64,000 nucleotides of DNA, taken from assembly GCA_028583405.1 (NCBI GenBank), contig JAPTMU010000087.1, positions 1-64,000 of the forward strand, written 5' to 3'. The position numbers and the translations under genes are program-made. Positions 11,979-23,911 of this stretch are shown here, one piece after another. Under the pieces are notes generated by a model that did no database searches, was not told where the DNA came from, and was given only the letters and a program-made list of their open reading frames with translations. The stretch's first letter is position 1. Each line of letters begins with the position of its first letter. Source of the stretch: Pogonophryne albipinna. Its lineage: Eukaryota; Chordata; Actinopteri; Perciformes; Artedidraconidae.

Positions 11979-12403
11979 TGATGGCGTAGGTTTTCTAATT
12001 AGATCTAAAATCCTGATACATTTAATAATGTCTTCCAGGCAGAGCTAACTAAAATCACTAACTCTAAGATCCTGTTACGTTTAATAATGTCTTCCAGGCA
12101 GAGCTAACTAAAATCACTAACTCTAAGATCCTGTTACGTTTAATAACGTCTTCCAGGCAGAGCTAACTAAAATCACTAACTCTAAGATCCTGTTACGTTT
12201 AATAATGTCTTCCAGGCAGAGCTAACTAAAATCACTAACTCTAAGATCCTGTTACGTTTAATAACGTCTTCCAGGCAGAGCTAACTAAAATCACTAACTC
12301 TAAGATCCTGTTACGTTTAATAACGTCTTCCCGGCAGAGCTAACTAAAATCACTAACTCTAAGATCCTGTTACGTTTAATAACGTCTTCCAGGCAGAGAG
12401 AAC
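11979..12403. repeat. 59-bp tandem repeat inside left LTR (about 7 units)
   Basis: Units contain aagatcctgttacgtttaat and cttccaggcagagctaacta, recurring every 59 bases with only one or two substitutions each. The right LTR has a similar array (24322-24711), so the array existed before or expanded in both LTRs. Confidence 0.92.
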
Positions 12404-12503
12404 CTTACCGAGAGCTATTTACCCAGCTCTGAGGGCCAGAGCCTACCGGGAGAGAGTATACCAGGGGAACCCCCCTCTCTCTCGCTCCCTCCCAAAAAGC
12501 CAG

Positions 12504-12514
12504 TCTTTTTATGC
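12504..12514 (-). promoter_or_regulatory. TATA-like box of retroviral LTR promoter
   Basis: Minus-strand GCATAAAAAGACTGG in the LTR, conserved in the right LTR near 25421-25432 (TTTTATGC on the plus strand). Position between the U3 start and the tandem array suits a core promoter. Inferred from sequence only. Confidence 0.4.
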
Positions 12515-12879
12515 TCAAAGAACCGGATAGAAAACCCCAAAAACACCTCCTCTATACCCAACCAATGAAACAAACTGGGCATGGCCACTGATGTACAGGA
12601 CTGGACATATTCTATTGGCTATGGCATAAGACACACCTTCCCATGTTTGTGTAAAAAAGGGCATGACCAGACATATTCTATGGCTATGACATAACCACCT
12701 TTTTGAGGCCTCAATGTGTTTCTCCTTAAGTCCGGAGCCCCCCTTCCTGTGTACTGCTGTGAGAGAAGAGGGAAGAAACTGCCTACTCTCTTATCACTGA
12801 CACCCATAAATCATTATAGGTCTTACACTCAACTTAACAAACCACTTGGTTTTGTTTATACTGTAACTATAGAAAAACC

Positions 12880-13200
12880 TAAAATATGAAGCATTTTCAT
12901 TGTGGGTTATACAAGAATATAATTGATTATATTTGATTATAACTAACATTCTTTTTTAAGTATTCAACATACTATGAAGCTCTCAACACCCTCTTTTTAA
13001 AACGCAAAGTTATCAAATAGCAACAACTAAATTGTAAGCATACATACATATTCAAAAACCATCAAGAAGCATTCTCATTATGGGTTCATACAAGAATATG
13101 ATTGATCATATATGATATATAATTAACTTTCGTTTTAAGTATTCACTTCATATGGAGATTTCAACACCCTCTTTTTAAAACGTAAAGTTATCAAAACAGC
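12880..13200. repeat. ~180-bp tandem duplication of LTR edge plus polypurine tract
   Basis: The block from tgggttatacaagaatataa through ccctctttttaaaacg to the following agttatcaaa is present at about 12900-13020 and again, more diverged, at about 13080-13200. Confidence 0.75.
12989..12998 (-). other. Polypurine tract of endogenous retrovirus
   Basis: Minus-strand AAAAAGAGGG lies immediately upstream of the LTR start TGTTGAGAGC, the required position for plus-strand priming. A second copy with the same flanks is at 13168-13177. Confidence 0.75.
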
Positions 13201-13757
13201 AACAGATAAAAAACTTCAAGCATCAATATCATGAAAAGTTCTTCAGTATATGTAATCAGGACGACCTTTTGATGAACCTGGTGTGAAAAACACCGAAAAC
13301 ATAGTACCTCACTGGAATGTTCTCGTTATCACATAGGTCAGGCACCAGAGTAAAAAAAGTCATGATGATCATAGATTTGTGCGCACTCCCACTCGCCCTG
13401 GCACTTGCAGGAGCGGGGGGCCCATCTATTGTTCCAGTGTAGACTCCTAAATCCATGTTGCTATCTGATGTAAATCCTTGACCCTGACCATGGAGGGGTT
13501 GAGGTTCCTCCCTGGATGACCCCTCCAAACGAAAGCCAGATAACTCGGTCGACAGTTGTTATGGATTTTTTAGACCTCGTCAATAATCGCTCATGACTTT
13601 GTGACAAGGTCAATGAGGCCCCACACAATGATAGCACAAACGAGGAACCAGAGGAATATGAAACAGCTTAGCTGGCACTCGCTCATGACATCCTGTGTGT
13701 GCAGTGTGAGATTAGGTGTATGTGGTGCGAGTGTGGTGCTGGTGGTGACTTGGCACG

Positions 13758-14051
13758 TCACTTGTTGTCGTCTGTTTCTACCGTCTCTCCTGGCCTGTGA
13801 CTACGACCTTGCAGTGGCTGACGTGGACCCACGTGGCTCTCTCGGTGACCTTGACCGCTGTCTGGGTGACGAGAAGCACTTGGTAGGGATTTCCAGCTCT
13901 TTCTCCGGAAGTCCTTGACCAGCACGAAGTCGCCGGGTTGGAGATGGTGAAGTGGACCAATGGCAGGGGTAGGTAGGGCTGCTGCTACCTGGCGTCTGAT
14001 ATCTGACCATGCAGTTAACAGGTAGTCGTCGTCCTTTTTTGGGAAATCCAC
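13758..14051 (-). pseudogene. Retroviral integrase C-terminal domain remnant
   Basis: Two overlapping minus-strand frames carry pieces of one domain: HHLQPGDFVLVKDFRRK in one, and YQVLLVTQTAVKVTERAT then WVHVSHCK in the other. This pattern is the SH3-like C-terminal domain of gamma-type retroviral integrases. The frame switch shows it is broken. It lies between the integrase core remnants (17.4-18.1 kb) and the 3' LTR, the expected order. Confidence 0.7.
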
Positions 14052-15120
14052 TGCGATCTGAGTGGCTCAGCGGGTAGAGATGCAGCCTGTCCCACAAAGC
14101 TGGAAGAAACATCATTCTCCACTGGCAGGGGTACAGGTGACTCAGCCGCGCTGATCCATGCTGCACAGGTTTCCTGGGTCCAGGAGTTGGCTTCACTTGA
14201 GGCACTGTGACTGAAGTTGTCTCGCTAGGCAGGTTCAAATCCTCTTGGTAGATTGCTGAGGTATAAATCTCAACAATATAGCTAAGATCAAGTATAAATT
14301 ATTTCTCTGATTCATAAAGAGTTGTTTCAGTTAAAAAACTTCCCAAAGGACTTTTTCACAGGGTCATGTATTCCATATTGCTCTGGAATTTCTATAGACA
14401 GCAAGGTGATTGTTTCTCCTCTTACTCAGTTGGCCTCTAACGGCAGAAAGCACTGGGCCATAAGTTACTCTTATCAGTTTAACGACCTGACAGCCCTACA
14501 CCTCCATGCTGTGTGAAAACCAGCAAAAAAGAAGGAGAGATGTGTTCAAAAAAAAATCTAATTTAAATGAATACTGTTGTAGGGTGTAGGCATATAACAA
14601 TTAAAAATAACTGAAAAGAAAACTAATAGTGTAAAATTAAAAACCAATGAGAAAAATAATATAAAGGTTATTTCCCATTTCCTCTTTGACACTGAGGTAT
14701 TCTCCATTCAAGCTCTAATGATCCATATGCTAATAGACAGAGTTTCGTCTTGCCATCTTTCTTTGCATAATTCACTAAAGATTCTAACAGTTCTACTGCT
14801 AAATCCTTTGCATTTGAGCTATTGCTTGTTACTCAGATTTAAATTCCCTCTTTTGCTCTATCGAATATCCCTTGGTACAGAATTTACCAAGACAAATTCT
14901 AACTTATTGCGGGGAGATCCCACAAAAAGCCATCCTCTCCTGTGGAAGAAAGCACATTAATCTGCCACGTGTGTGTGCAAAACATGCCATGTGATGTGAG
15001 ACTGATAGCATCAACAGTGGATGGGGAGGCCGCAGTTCAGTGGCGTGCACAGACATTTATAGGGGCAGGTGCTCAAGAGAAAAAAAAAGGGCACCTTCTG
15101 AGTCGTCGTGGCGGTCGCGC

Positions 15121-15178
15121 CAAAATTGTGCGCTCCGAAATTGTGCGCTCCGAAATTGTGCGCTCCGAAATTGTGCGC
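15121..15178. repeat. 15-bp minisatellite
   Basis: Nearly four copies of aattgtgcgctccga, with almost no divergence. It lies just inside the left end of the hAT element. Confidence 0.9.
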
Positions 15179-15382
15179 AAAAATTTGCCGGATAATGGCG
15201 GATTTTGTTAGTTTCTTTTGGTTTTTGGTTACTTTATTTCGGTTTTAGGGTTAGGTTTAGGTTAGGGTTATGTTATTTAATTCTTATTTTTGCCTGACTT
15301 TACTGATTTATTATCAAAAAATGAATTATTTTAACATTTATTTTTATTATTCTAAATCACTTAGGGGGGTCCAATCTGAACC

Positions 15383-15401
15383 CCCCCCCCCCCCCCCCCG
15401 G
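15383..15401. repeat. Poly-C tract
   Basis: Uninterrupted run of about 19 C, directly followed by gggattgacgcccttgg; a likely assembly or replication-slippage weak point. Confidence 0.9.
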
Positions 15402-15896
15402 GATTGACGCCCTTGGTGGAACCGCCGGCTGCCTTAGTAGTGTGAGATTTATTAAAGGCACATCTTGTATGTCGTAATTGCATATATATTTATTTCAATA
15501 ACCATATGCTGTCTGATGCTAAAACAAATCAAATAGTAGGCTTACTAGCTTCTACACGCTAAAGCAACTGTAGTCAGGGATGCAAACTCATCAGGTATGA
15601 AAAAGGTGACAAGGATCCGAGCCCCCCGACCCCACGGAATATCGGCTTTAAAATTAGGAATAACAGAGGATTTTAGCAGTCAGAACAACTAAAGCAGCAA
15701 GTAATAATAACAGAAACGCCAAAGAGTTACATCTAATAGAAATATATAAAAGCATTTATTTTAATTGTGTAGCAGTCAGTTTATAATTTTGGCAGCACTG
15801 TTGAGCATTTGGAAAATGTATTTTCATGCCTCTTAGTATTTTTATAATACTTTTCTACTTTCACTTGAGGAACATTTTGAATGCAGGACTTTTACT

Positions 15897-16075
15897 GTAA
15901 CAGAGTATTCTCTGGTACTTCTACTTTTACTCAAGTACAAGATCTGAGTACTTCTACTTTTACTCAAGTACAAGATCTGAGTACTTCTACTTTTATTAAG
16001 TACAAGATCTGAGTACTTCTACTAAAGTACAAGATCTGAGTACTTCTACTTTTACTCTAGTACAATCTCTATACT
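15897..16075. repeat. Tandem gagtacttctacttttactc repeats
   Basis: Four to five irregular units of about 30-38 bases, each with acttctacttttact and caagtacaagatctg. Confidence 0.85.
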
Positions 16076-16479
16076 TATACCACCTCTGTTTATAGCCTAT
16101 GAAAAAAACTATTAGAAAACGAAGGCTAAAGCTAACGTTAGCAGATAGTGACAATGCTAGCTAGCTAGCTAGCTCAACGATTCCTTAAATGATATTGCGA
16201 CAGAAAAACTTTTCAGTTCACATCACGCTCTGCCGCTCTGCTCTGAACACCTGAACGGCCTGTTCTAACAGCTGTTCACCAGCGGCTCAGTCTGTGCCAC
16301 AGTGACTCCGCACAGTGTAGATAATGTAGCTGACCCTCATCCCGGAGCAGCAGAGTTCACCCGACAGGCAAGAAGACTCGAGCACACAGCTCGCGCTTCA
16401 TATATTAAAAAATAACACCATGCGCGTCATGATGGCACATAACAGCTCGCGACCGCATATTATTTCGGCGATTAGATAA

Positions 16480-16636
16480 AATGTAAATTATATTTGACGC
16501 AACTTTAGTTACATTTCCATTACTTTTCCAAAACTTTGGGAAAAATATTGTTTTCCATAACTTTTCCAGGGCCTGGAATTTGCATTTTGAATTTCCATGA
16601 CTTTTACAGGTTTTCAATGACCGTACGAACCCTGTA
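16480..16636. mobile_element. Fragment of CAGGGTTCGTACA element (one end only)
   Basis: Ends ...gaccgtacgaaccctg and carries the same subterminal cattacttttccaaaactt motifs (inverted) as the complete element at 5702-6194. The other terminus is not recognisable; a sequence starting cagggatgcaaactcatcag at 15577 might be the left end of a diverged relative. Confidence 0.55.
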
Positions 16637-17399
16637 TAGTTTAGTTTGGCATCTGATTTAGGGGATTAAACAATACACTCGTTGTATTTGTTACCTGGTG
16701 GTTACTTACTTGGTCGTCACTAGGGCACTTTTAATCGTGTTGCTGCGTGCTGCTGCACCACACACCCGCCGTGGCCTGTCTGACTGAGTGACTGACTGTC
16801 AGCTCTGCGCGCTGCGCGTTTACGTTGAGAGCAGGGAAGGGAGGGGCTGCAGCCAGGGCACGTACGGGAGTGCCGCGGGGCACGTGTGGGGATGTCTGAC
16901 AAAATTACAATGCGCATTTGGGGCATTGTTGTATATATTAGAAGCTTTTAATCTAGAATGTATCGATGTTACCATGAGCCACATACAGTACACTGTAAAA
17001 AAAACAAAAAAAACTGTAAAAAACGAACTTTCAAAAGGGCACATTGCTGTCCAGAGGGCAAAACGGGCAGGTGCTCAAGCACTACCTAGAGTCTATGTGT
17101 GCACGTCTCTGCCGCAGTCATATTCCTATCTGGATTCTAAACTCAGTTGGCTAGGGTGAACCGGTTCTCTCTTCTGGAGTGAAACTACGTTCCCAGAGAT
17201 TGACTTCCAAACCTTCTGATTTAGTTTTAAGCTAACCCTTCTCTGAACTTCGCCCCTTTCTAGTCACCCATACACGATTTCTGAACTTAAACTGAAAAGG
17301 TGTGATAGTTAGATATGACCTGACCTTTGCCCCAGGTAGCTTTTCCATACATATAGGAATATATTCAGCCTTGTCAAATTGATTGGAATGTCCCAATTT

Positions 17400-18400
17400 G
17401 TTTTACAGTTTTTATACTCCACTCTTTGGCTGCTCTAACGCCTGATACTTATATGGTAAAGACCAGATAGGTGTGATTCCCTTTATCCTGCAAGAGTGAC
17501 AAAACTTTCTCATTTTTAAAGTGAGTTGCATTATCCATTCTTATTCTCTCAGTTTTAGGAAAAATACTTATATGTTCCGCCATTTTAGCAGACACTGTGT
17601 TCCAGTTGCTCTGGTCAGAGGATAGACATGTTTATGACTCCCTCCATTATCAAAGGTCACAAGGAAATACTTATTCCCACTGGGAGAGCAGGTCAGAAAA
17701 GGACCTGCTATGTCAGCCCTAAAACTGATTAGTGGTTCTTCCTCTATTATTTTAAGATGCTCAGGATGAACTTTCTTGAACCCATCCACCTCTACACATT
17801 GAAGACATGTTGACCATGTGTGTTGTAAGTGCAATCGCAGTTTCGGAATGAAGATTTTATTGTGGAGACAATATTTTCTCATCCGAAATAGGCCCGCATG
17901 GCCTAAACTGCTGTGTAATTCACGCACAACCTGAGGAGCTTCTTCAGGGGGTACGTGAATGCTTCCACCCTTTTTCCATATACTAGGAAATATGGCAGTC
18001 AGGTGGTTAACTCGTCCCCTGCATTGAGCAAGGTAAAACTTCTCTATTACCCTGATAGTTAAATTTGATCTTATCTGTATGGCTACGGACATGATTCCAC
18101 TCTAGGTACATGCCGCCCTTAACTCTGCAATAAGACCCTCACTAGATGGGCATGTGTCAGTGCATCACCTTTCACATTGGTAAACTGCCTTTGTTCCCAA
18201 TTATTAAGCTCTTCTTTACCCACTTTGTAACAATAATCACTATCAGTAACAATACGGATGTGTGTTATTTTACCTTTTGTAGCAAAAAGAAGTCCCTCAA
18301 CAAATGACATTTGCCTCAGCAGTTTGTGCTGTACCTGGTATTGCACCCTTTTGCTTGCAAAGTACTTCACCTGAATTAGTTTTCATTTATAAAGGCCCAA
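17400..18400 (-). pseudogene. Retroviral RNase H and integrase core remnant
   Basis: The RNase H part is split over frames: QFTEGSLRKGDQAATWA near 18430-18380 and IRIVTDSDYCYK near 18240. The first position usually Asp appears as Glu in TEGS. Integrase follows at 18092-17568: an HHCC-like zinc region with LGHAGLFRMRKY and TCLQC, then the core with FRADIAGPF; further left, after a frame change, MDNATHF. The order RNase H then integrase is normal for pol. Stops between segments show decay. Confidence 0.75.
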
Positions 18401-20055
18401 GTGGCTGCTTGGTCACCTTTTCGCAAACTCCCCTCTGTAAACTGTGTTATCTTTGGAGCAGCGGTTTTCTGTAAAGGTGTCATTGTTTCCCTTTGTGGCT
18501 TACTTCCTGAGGTTCTCTACACTCCACATCTGGATCAGACATCATCATTTTCCATTTTCCCCATCCACTCATCATTGCTTTTGCTCCCTGAAGAGTTTGT
18601 TTAGTAGCTTCAGATATTGAAGAATAAGGAGTGTATATGCACATTTTGGTACTTTGAGTCATTTCCCTCAGGGCTGGATAAAATCTGAATGCAGTGCAAG
18701 ATGCTCCTCTTCAGGAGAGAATTTTTCCTCTGTTCCTGGATAAGTCATGGACATGAACAACACAGATTTTCTATCACCCTGGTTCCTTATCTCCACACCT
18801 CCTCCTAAATCATTCGTGGCTAGATGAACTTCCCAAGCTTTCTCCATATCTCGCATTGTTAGTTTCTGAGAATGGATCACAACATACTCTTTTGTTTTTT
18901 GATATTGATCTTTTTGTTCTGGTGTTAAGATATTTTTTTGAATCTCCCTCTTTTCTTAACAACTGGAGCTATGTCTATTTTAGATCCGACTTGGTTAAGA
19001 GTTGATTTGTTCATTGGTGAGAGGAACACTATTTCCCTTGTACTGGGATGGGGGTGGGTAGCCTGCTTTGGGAGAGTTCCTTACAATCTCCAGATCTTCC
19101 TCTCTGTGCTGAGGCCATAACACTTTTAATGGGTCGCTCTGTGGTCTGTTCAGATTTTCTTCCCCTCCAGAGGTCACGCCTGTCTCTGACCCCGTGTGCT
19201 GAGTTTTTCTGCAGCACCTCAGGAGCAGAGAAAGGGGGAGATTTTTTTCAAAAGTGTAAGCTCCTTCATGAGCAAAATAGCACCACATTTAACTCTCCCT
19301 GACTTGTCTTTAAAGCGTTCTTTAAGGCCTGAATTGAGTCTTCTGTTGTGTAACGGAAAATCCCATTTCCAAAAAGGGGTCAAGAGCAAATAGTTTAATT
19401 GATTTTGGTAAAGTATTTGAGCTTTAGCTTCGCAAAAACTTCCTCATATTAGTTTTGAAGATATTGTTGGGGTTTGATATCTGCTGATAGTTCCCACATA
19501 GGTTTTTTTTTTTTTAAAAGTACATGCAAAACAACCGGTATTTGTGGGTCATCTGATCACCACATTGCCTTCTGACAGTTTAATAGTCCTTATCATATTA
19601 TCACTTTGTGCTTTCATGCTAGGACCTATTCTCTTTACCAGAGCTACTGCTATTCCTCCTGCATGTTTTAGCTTTAGCAGGGTTCACTAACATGGTTGGT
19701 TGATCCAGTTTAAGATATTCAATATCTGCCCTTATTATTTCCAACATTCCTTTTCCCTGAATATCTTGTCTAACAATGTGTTTTCTTCTAGGAGTAGTAG
19801 ATGGGATACTCATAAATGGCATTTGTGAGCTTTTATCCCTGTAGGGTGGAGGTAGGGTCTCAGACATTATACCAACGGTGTTGTTCTCTATCCAAACGGT
19901 AGTCTGACAGGAAACTTATTCTGGTTGCGGTACGCCCGTGGGTCTGGGCTAAGCTGACCAGGGGGGGCAGAAGCTCCGGATTTTGCTTCTGTGTATCCCT
20001 CCCTGTGTGGTTGGCTCCGAGTCATTAAAAACTGCGTTCTAACCTCATCCGCCAT
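18400..20055 (-). pseudogene. Retroviral gag and upstream pol remnants
   Basis: A gag-like frame opens at ATG 20055 (MADEVRTQFLM) and soon meets a stop; the next frame holds SETLPPPYRD, a PPPY late-budding motif. Downstream frames to 18670 are hydrophilic and broken; FSPEEEHLALH near 18710 fits the RT-RNase H connection. A complete RT palm with its Asp-Asp motif was not seen, so much of gag-pol appears deleted. Assignment rests on order, orientation and short motifs. Confidence 0.55.
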
Positions 20056-21679
20056 TTTTTACTTTTTTTTTTTTATTTAAGGGTTTAAGTTCACTCTTTT
20101 ATACACATGCAAGTTCCTAGGCTATTACTCACACCGGACGATCAGTCCGACTATACCGTCACTTTGTTCTAGGTTACTCTTTCTGGATTCAGCTAGTTCA
20201 TGCGGATACCTCAACTAAGAGTGTTATGAGCTTCGAGCTGTTTCAACAGCATAGGTACCCTTTAGATCTATGTTTATCTTTATTAAATCTCCTATTAACT
20301 CTTCACCACGTTATGTTTTTAACCTCTTAAGCCCGAGGGTCCCCCCAGTGGACCCCCCTCACAGTTTTTTTACGAGACTATGTCTCAGGGCTTCTTAACA
20401 TTTCTGAAACTATTAATGTTCCATACCCTTTTAACGCTAAGAAACTCCGCGAACTGACAATGTGAACCATTTTTAGCTAAAAGAAACACAAGAGTAATAC
20501 CAAGCCTTTGAATTAGCATGGAGCGAAAAAATGCTAACTAATGCTAATGGATTTTGCACAGCACTCACGGTAGAAATGCCCTTATTACTTATCGTAACTG
20601 CACAAACAAGATATACGATTTAAAGCTGAGACTCCACAAATTCCAGACATATAATATCATCACTGTACGCCCCCGAATTGCGGAGCTATCAGCCAGAAAA
20701 GAGAACGTAAACAACATCCGGTTTAAAAATATTACAATAATTTCGTCTTACCTTTTTTGATTTGTGATCAAAAGTTGTGTTCACCGGAATAAAAACGCCG
20801 CTCAAGGTTAATCCAATGTCTTTGTGTCACGTAGAAATTTTGACTGATAATCCTTCATCATATTTATGGCAATATACTGGGTATAACATTTTGCCGTCCA
20901 GGCGTGCACTTTCAGATATGCTTTGTTCGCTTCTCTATTACGTCCGCTATGGTAATTTTTACGTTGATTTGGGAACTGCCCATCGATTCTATTGGTTCTG
21001 ATGGTTAAGAAAAAGGTGTAAATCACACGAATCGACCAATGGGTTCCAGAGATATGGTCCTGCGTAAAGTATAAAGAATGCCAGCCAGTTTAAGTACTTT
21101 ACGCAGGCGGCTTCATTTATTGTTTACTACTCACAGCAGGCATTACAGCAGGACCCAGAGCACACGGAGCACACTAGTGATGGGAATTCCGATTCCCTTC
21201 GGGGACACAAATCTTTTGATTCAGTTCACTTGAAAGATTCGTTCACTGATTCGTTCACCGGTTCGCGAACGACTTCTGGTGATTTGCACGTTCGCGAACG
21301 ATTCGTCTTTGTACTTAATTCGTTCAGTGAGTCTTCACTACTGCCGAAGTCCGTACACGAAGTTTGCTGGCGTAACATGTATGATATTAAAACACATTTT
21401 ACACCTCACCTTGTTGCCCCATGAATTATGCTCTGGGAATAGGCTACATATTATTTAAGAAATATAATTGGCCATTGTTAAATCTCTCATAAATGTGTGC
21501 CTGACTATACGATGTATTACAGCAGACTAGCACGTTATACTTTCAAACCCATGCACGTACTATGTGGCCTAACTTAAATCCCAAAGCATTAAACTCCCTT
21601 TGGCCGAGTTCAAAGTGAATAAAAAAATATATCCTCTACATCGGTGACGATTTATTCATATTCTATAGTATGTACCCAT

Positions 21680-22050
21680 CTATGTTTACCTTTAGCTAGC
21701 GGCTAAGCTAGCTGGACGCTACGGAGCTCAGCTATCCGCCATCTGAAGCTTTTAGGGAGAGGAGAATGTCCCGCTAACGCTGTGTGTGTGTGTGTTTCAC
21801 ATTAGCGGGATGCTATGGAGCTCAGGTATCCGCCATCCTCCCCCTGTCGACACAGGGGGAGGAGAATACAACGCTGTGTGTATTTATCGCTAAGCTAGCG
21901 GCTAAGCTAGTGGCTAAGCTAGCTGGACGCTACGGAGCCCAGCTATCCGCCCTCTGAAGCTTTTAGTGCCGACAAGGGGAGGAGAATACAACGATGTGTG
22001 TATTTATCGCTAAGCTAGCTGGACGCTACGGTTCCGGTATCCGTCCTCTT
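21680..22050. repeat. Minisatellite units inside hAT element
   Basis: Four related blocks of about 100-120 bases with taagctagctggacgctac, ggagctcagctatccgcc and ggggaggagaataca, variably spaced. Confidence 0.75.
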
Positions 22051-22068
22051 TATTGCGGACAGGTTGAG

Positions 22069-22070
<2 letters not shown>

Positions 22071-22153
<83 letters not shown>
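22071..22153. repeat. (GT)n microsatellite
   Basis: About 41 uninterrupted GT dinucleotides. Confidence 0.95.
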
Positions 22154-23893
22154 GGAGCTCAGGTGAGAGGGCTCTGATTACAGTACACTGTAGGAAACAA
22201 AGTTCGTCGTTTGCGAACGAATCGTTTTGTGGGAGGAATCAGTTCATCTCGTTCACTTCAAAGATTCGTTCAAAAAGAACGAATCGTTCGCGAACGACCC
22301 ATCACTAGAGCACACGGAGCACAGAGCGGACAGCAGATAACGGAATTGCAGTTTTATTGCTTATAGATTATCAGAACATTTCAAAGGGGACACAGCCACA
22401 TTGGATATTAACCTATGGATTAACTACATCATCGTTTTTATCGTTTTAATGCCATTGAAGACCAGTTTAGACCAGGCAAAGAGGAAGGTAAGCCATTAGC
22501 CTAGCGCATGCTAGTACCTAGCTCCACTTGTTTTGATGTACGTTTTTGTTGATAACGTCGCAAGTTTGTATCTTTCAGTGTTGAGGTGGGCACCGTTAGA
22601 TTCTGTGTCTTTATGATCAAAAACGATGTGTTGGATGTGCAGCTAGTAATAAGTAATAAGGGAGCTAGGAGTGATTTTCGGTGCAGTAATAGGTTAGCAT
22701 TTTTCGCCCGGGGCTAATTCAGATGCTCACTGTTAGCATTGTGGTTTTTTTTTAAAAATAAATGAAAAAGATCAGTTAAATTAGTTTTTTCCCGTTATAT
22801 GGATATAAAATATTCATAGTTTATTAAATAGTAAGGTTCCTTAGACGTTGTTTCCTGCAAATGACGCGATTTCGGTCCGTGGGGCCTATAAGTGCTATAT
22901 AAATAAACTTGCCTTGCCTTGCCTAAGAGGATAACAGAGTATGTTCTTATATTTTATTTTTATTTTTTTCACAACAGTTGTATTTGGATGGAATGAATAC
23001 CTATAGTGAAAATTCAAAGTAATAAAATGATTTTTACAGTGAAAAAGTTCAAATGGAACTGATGGTTCCCAAATTACCCAGAGGTGAGTCCGCCTGGACT
23101 TTATTTTTCTAAACCTCTCTAAAAAGGTCAAATTTAACTTGTTTTGCATCAATCTTGATACAGGGTACTTATTATATGTTATAGTTTGGATTCCTAAAGC
23201 TTTTAGTCTACTAACCCATCATTCAAGGGTGGTTTTTACTATAAGTAATGTTTTTTTTTAGGCGGACATTAGAATTTACATGTTTTTACTATGTTCCATC
23301 TGAATTTACATTAAAATAAAAACATCTATATTGATTCTGACACTTCTACATCCAACTCACAGATGTAACCTTGCTTTGAGAGAAAAGATGATTAATTTAC
23401 CCCTTTTAGAAGTGAAGATATAGTCTTTGTTGTGTTAGTGGCATTTTCGAGCCTGAAACCTGAAAAACAGGCTCAGGGCTTAAGAGGTTAACGCAAAAAT
23501 TTCTAACCGCAGCTCTTTGTCAAATCCTACCTATAAGTTTCAAAGTAATTGGACAGGTACTGAGCAGTGCTCCTAGGGCTGACTTCACTACTAGCCACCA
23601 AACCTGTGTTTAAAGGGACCACGGGGGCTTCTCAATTTGGCTAGGGGAAGAAGAACCTACTTTAGCTTCTTTAACAGACAGCTATATCCGATATAATATA
23701 ACCCTCAGTCCGGTGCAATAGTATCAACTTAAATTACTACACTTTTAGGTTAAAATATATATTCTAGGATTCGGGTAGGTATTTTAACAAGACTTTCAGC
23801 CTGTATTTCGCTGATTTGTACTCATCGACTTTTTTCACTAGGTCGTTTTGGTTCTTGTAGTTTTGACTCTGTAAAAGTATTACTTTTCACAGA

Positions 23894-23911
23894 GCCCCAC
23901 GTTGGGCGCCA
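23894..23911 (-). other. Retroviral primer binding site, tRNA-Lys type
   Basis: Minus-strand TGGCGCCCAACGTGGGGC directly follows an LTR ending in CTAAACA. This 18-mer is the complement of the 3' end of tRNA-Lys(1,2), the primer used by several retroviruses. Its position fixes the 5' LTR boundary. Confidence 0.85.

Larger units (their letters stand above)
11977..12988 (-). repeat. Left (3') LTR of the endogenous retrovirus, truncated
   Basis: Matches the right LTR from its U3 start (minus-strand TGTTGAGAGC at 12988) to gatggcgtaggttttctaat near 11978, where the hAT end begins. The R/U5 portion equivalent to 23912-24322 is missing. It holds a 59-bp tandem array and a TATA-like box. Confidence 0.8.
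15038..17111. mobile_element. hAT element inserted in retroviral pol region
   Basis: Ends are CAGTGGCGTGCACAG and, inverted on the right, ...GTGCACGTCTCTG, with subterminal inverted ggggcaggtgctcaag motifs. Flanks ccgcagtt (15030-15037) and ccgcagtc (17112-17119) are an 8-bp duplication with one mismatch. The interior has no transposase; it carries further nested repeats (15-bp minisatellite, C run, acttttactcaagta repeats, fragment of the CAGGGTTCG family). Confidence 0.8.
21175..22307. mobile_element. hAT element, TAGTGATGGG ends, 8-bp TSD
   Basis: Inverted ends TAGTGATGGG and CCCATCACTA; exact 8-bp duplication GAGCACAC (21167-21174, 22308-22315). Several inverted TTCGCGAACGA motifs lie near both ends. 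The interior carries diverged tandem units with gctaagctagc and ggacgctacggagc, and a GT microsatellite. No transposase; a non-autonomous element. Confidence 0.93.
20323..23487. mobile_element. piggyBac-like element, family P2, copy B
   Basis: Inverted ends CCTCTTAAGCCC and GGGCTTAAGAGG are flanked by TTAA on both sides (20319-20322, 23488-23491), the piggyBac target signature. Shares internal blocks with copy A (e.g. aatccaatgtct near 20815; the 3' block at 23050-23470). A donor-like AGGAAGGTAAGCC occurs near 22490, at the position equivalent to exon 1 of copy A, but no long frame is kept. A hAT element is nested at 21175-22307. The host site is the retroviral leader. Confidence 0.88.

Noticed and set aside
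11979..12403. 59-bp repeats considered as a CRISPR-like array
   Set aside because: Whole unit is conserved with no spacer/repeat split; located inside an LTR.
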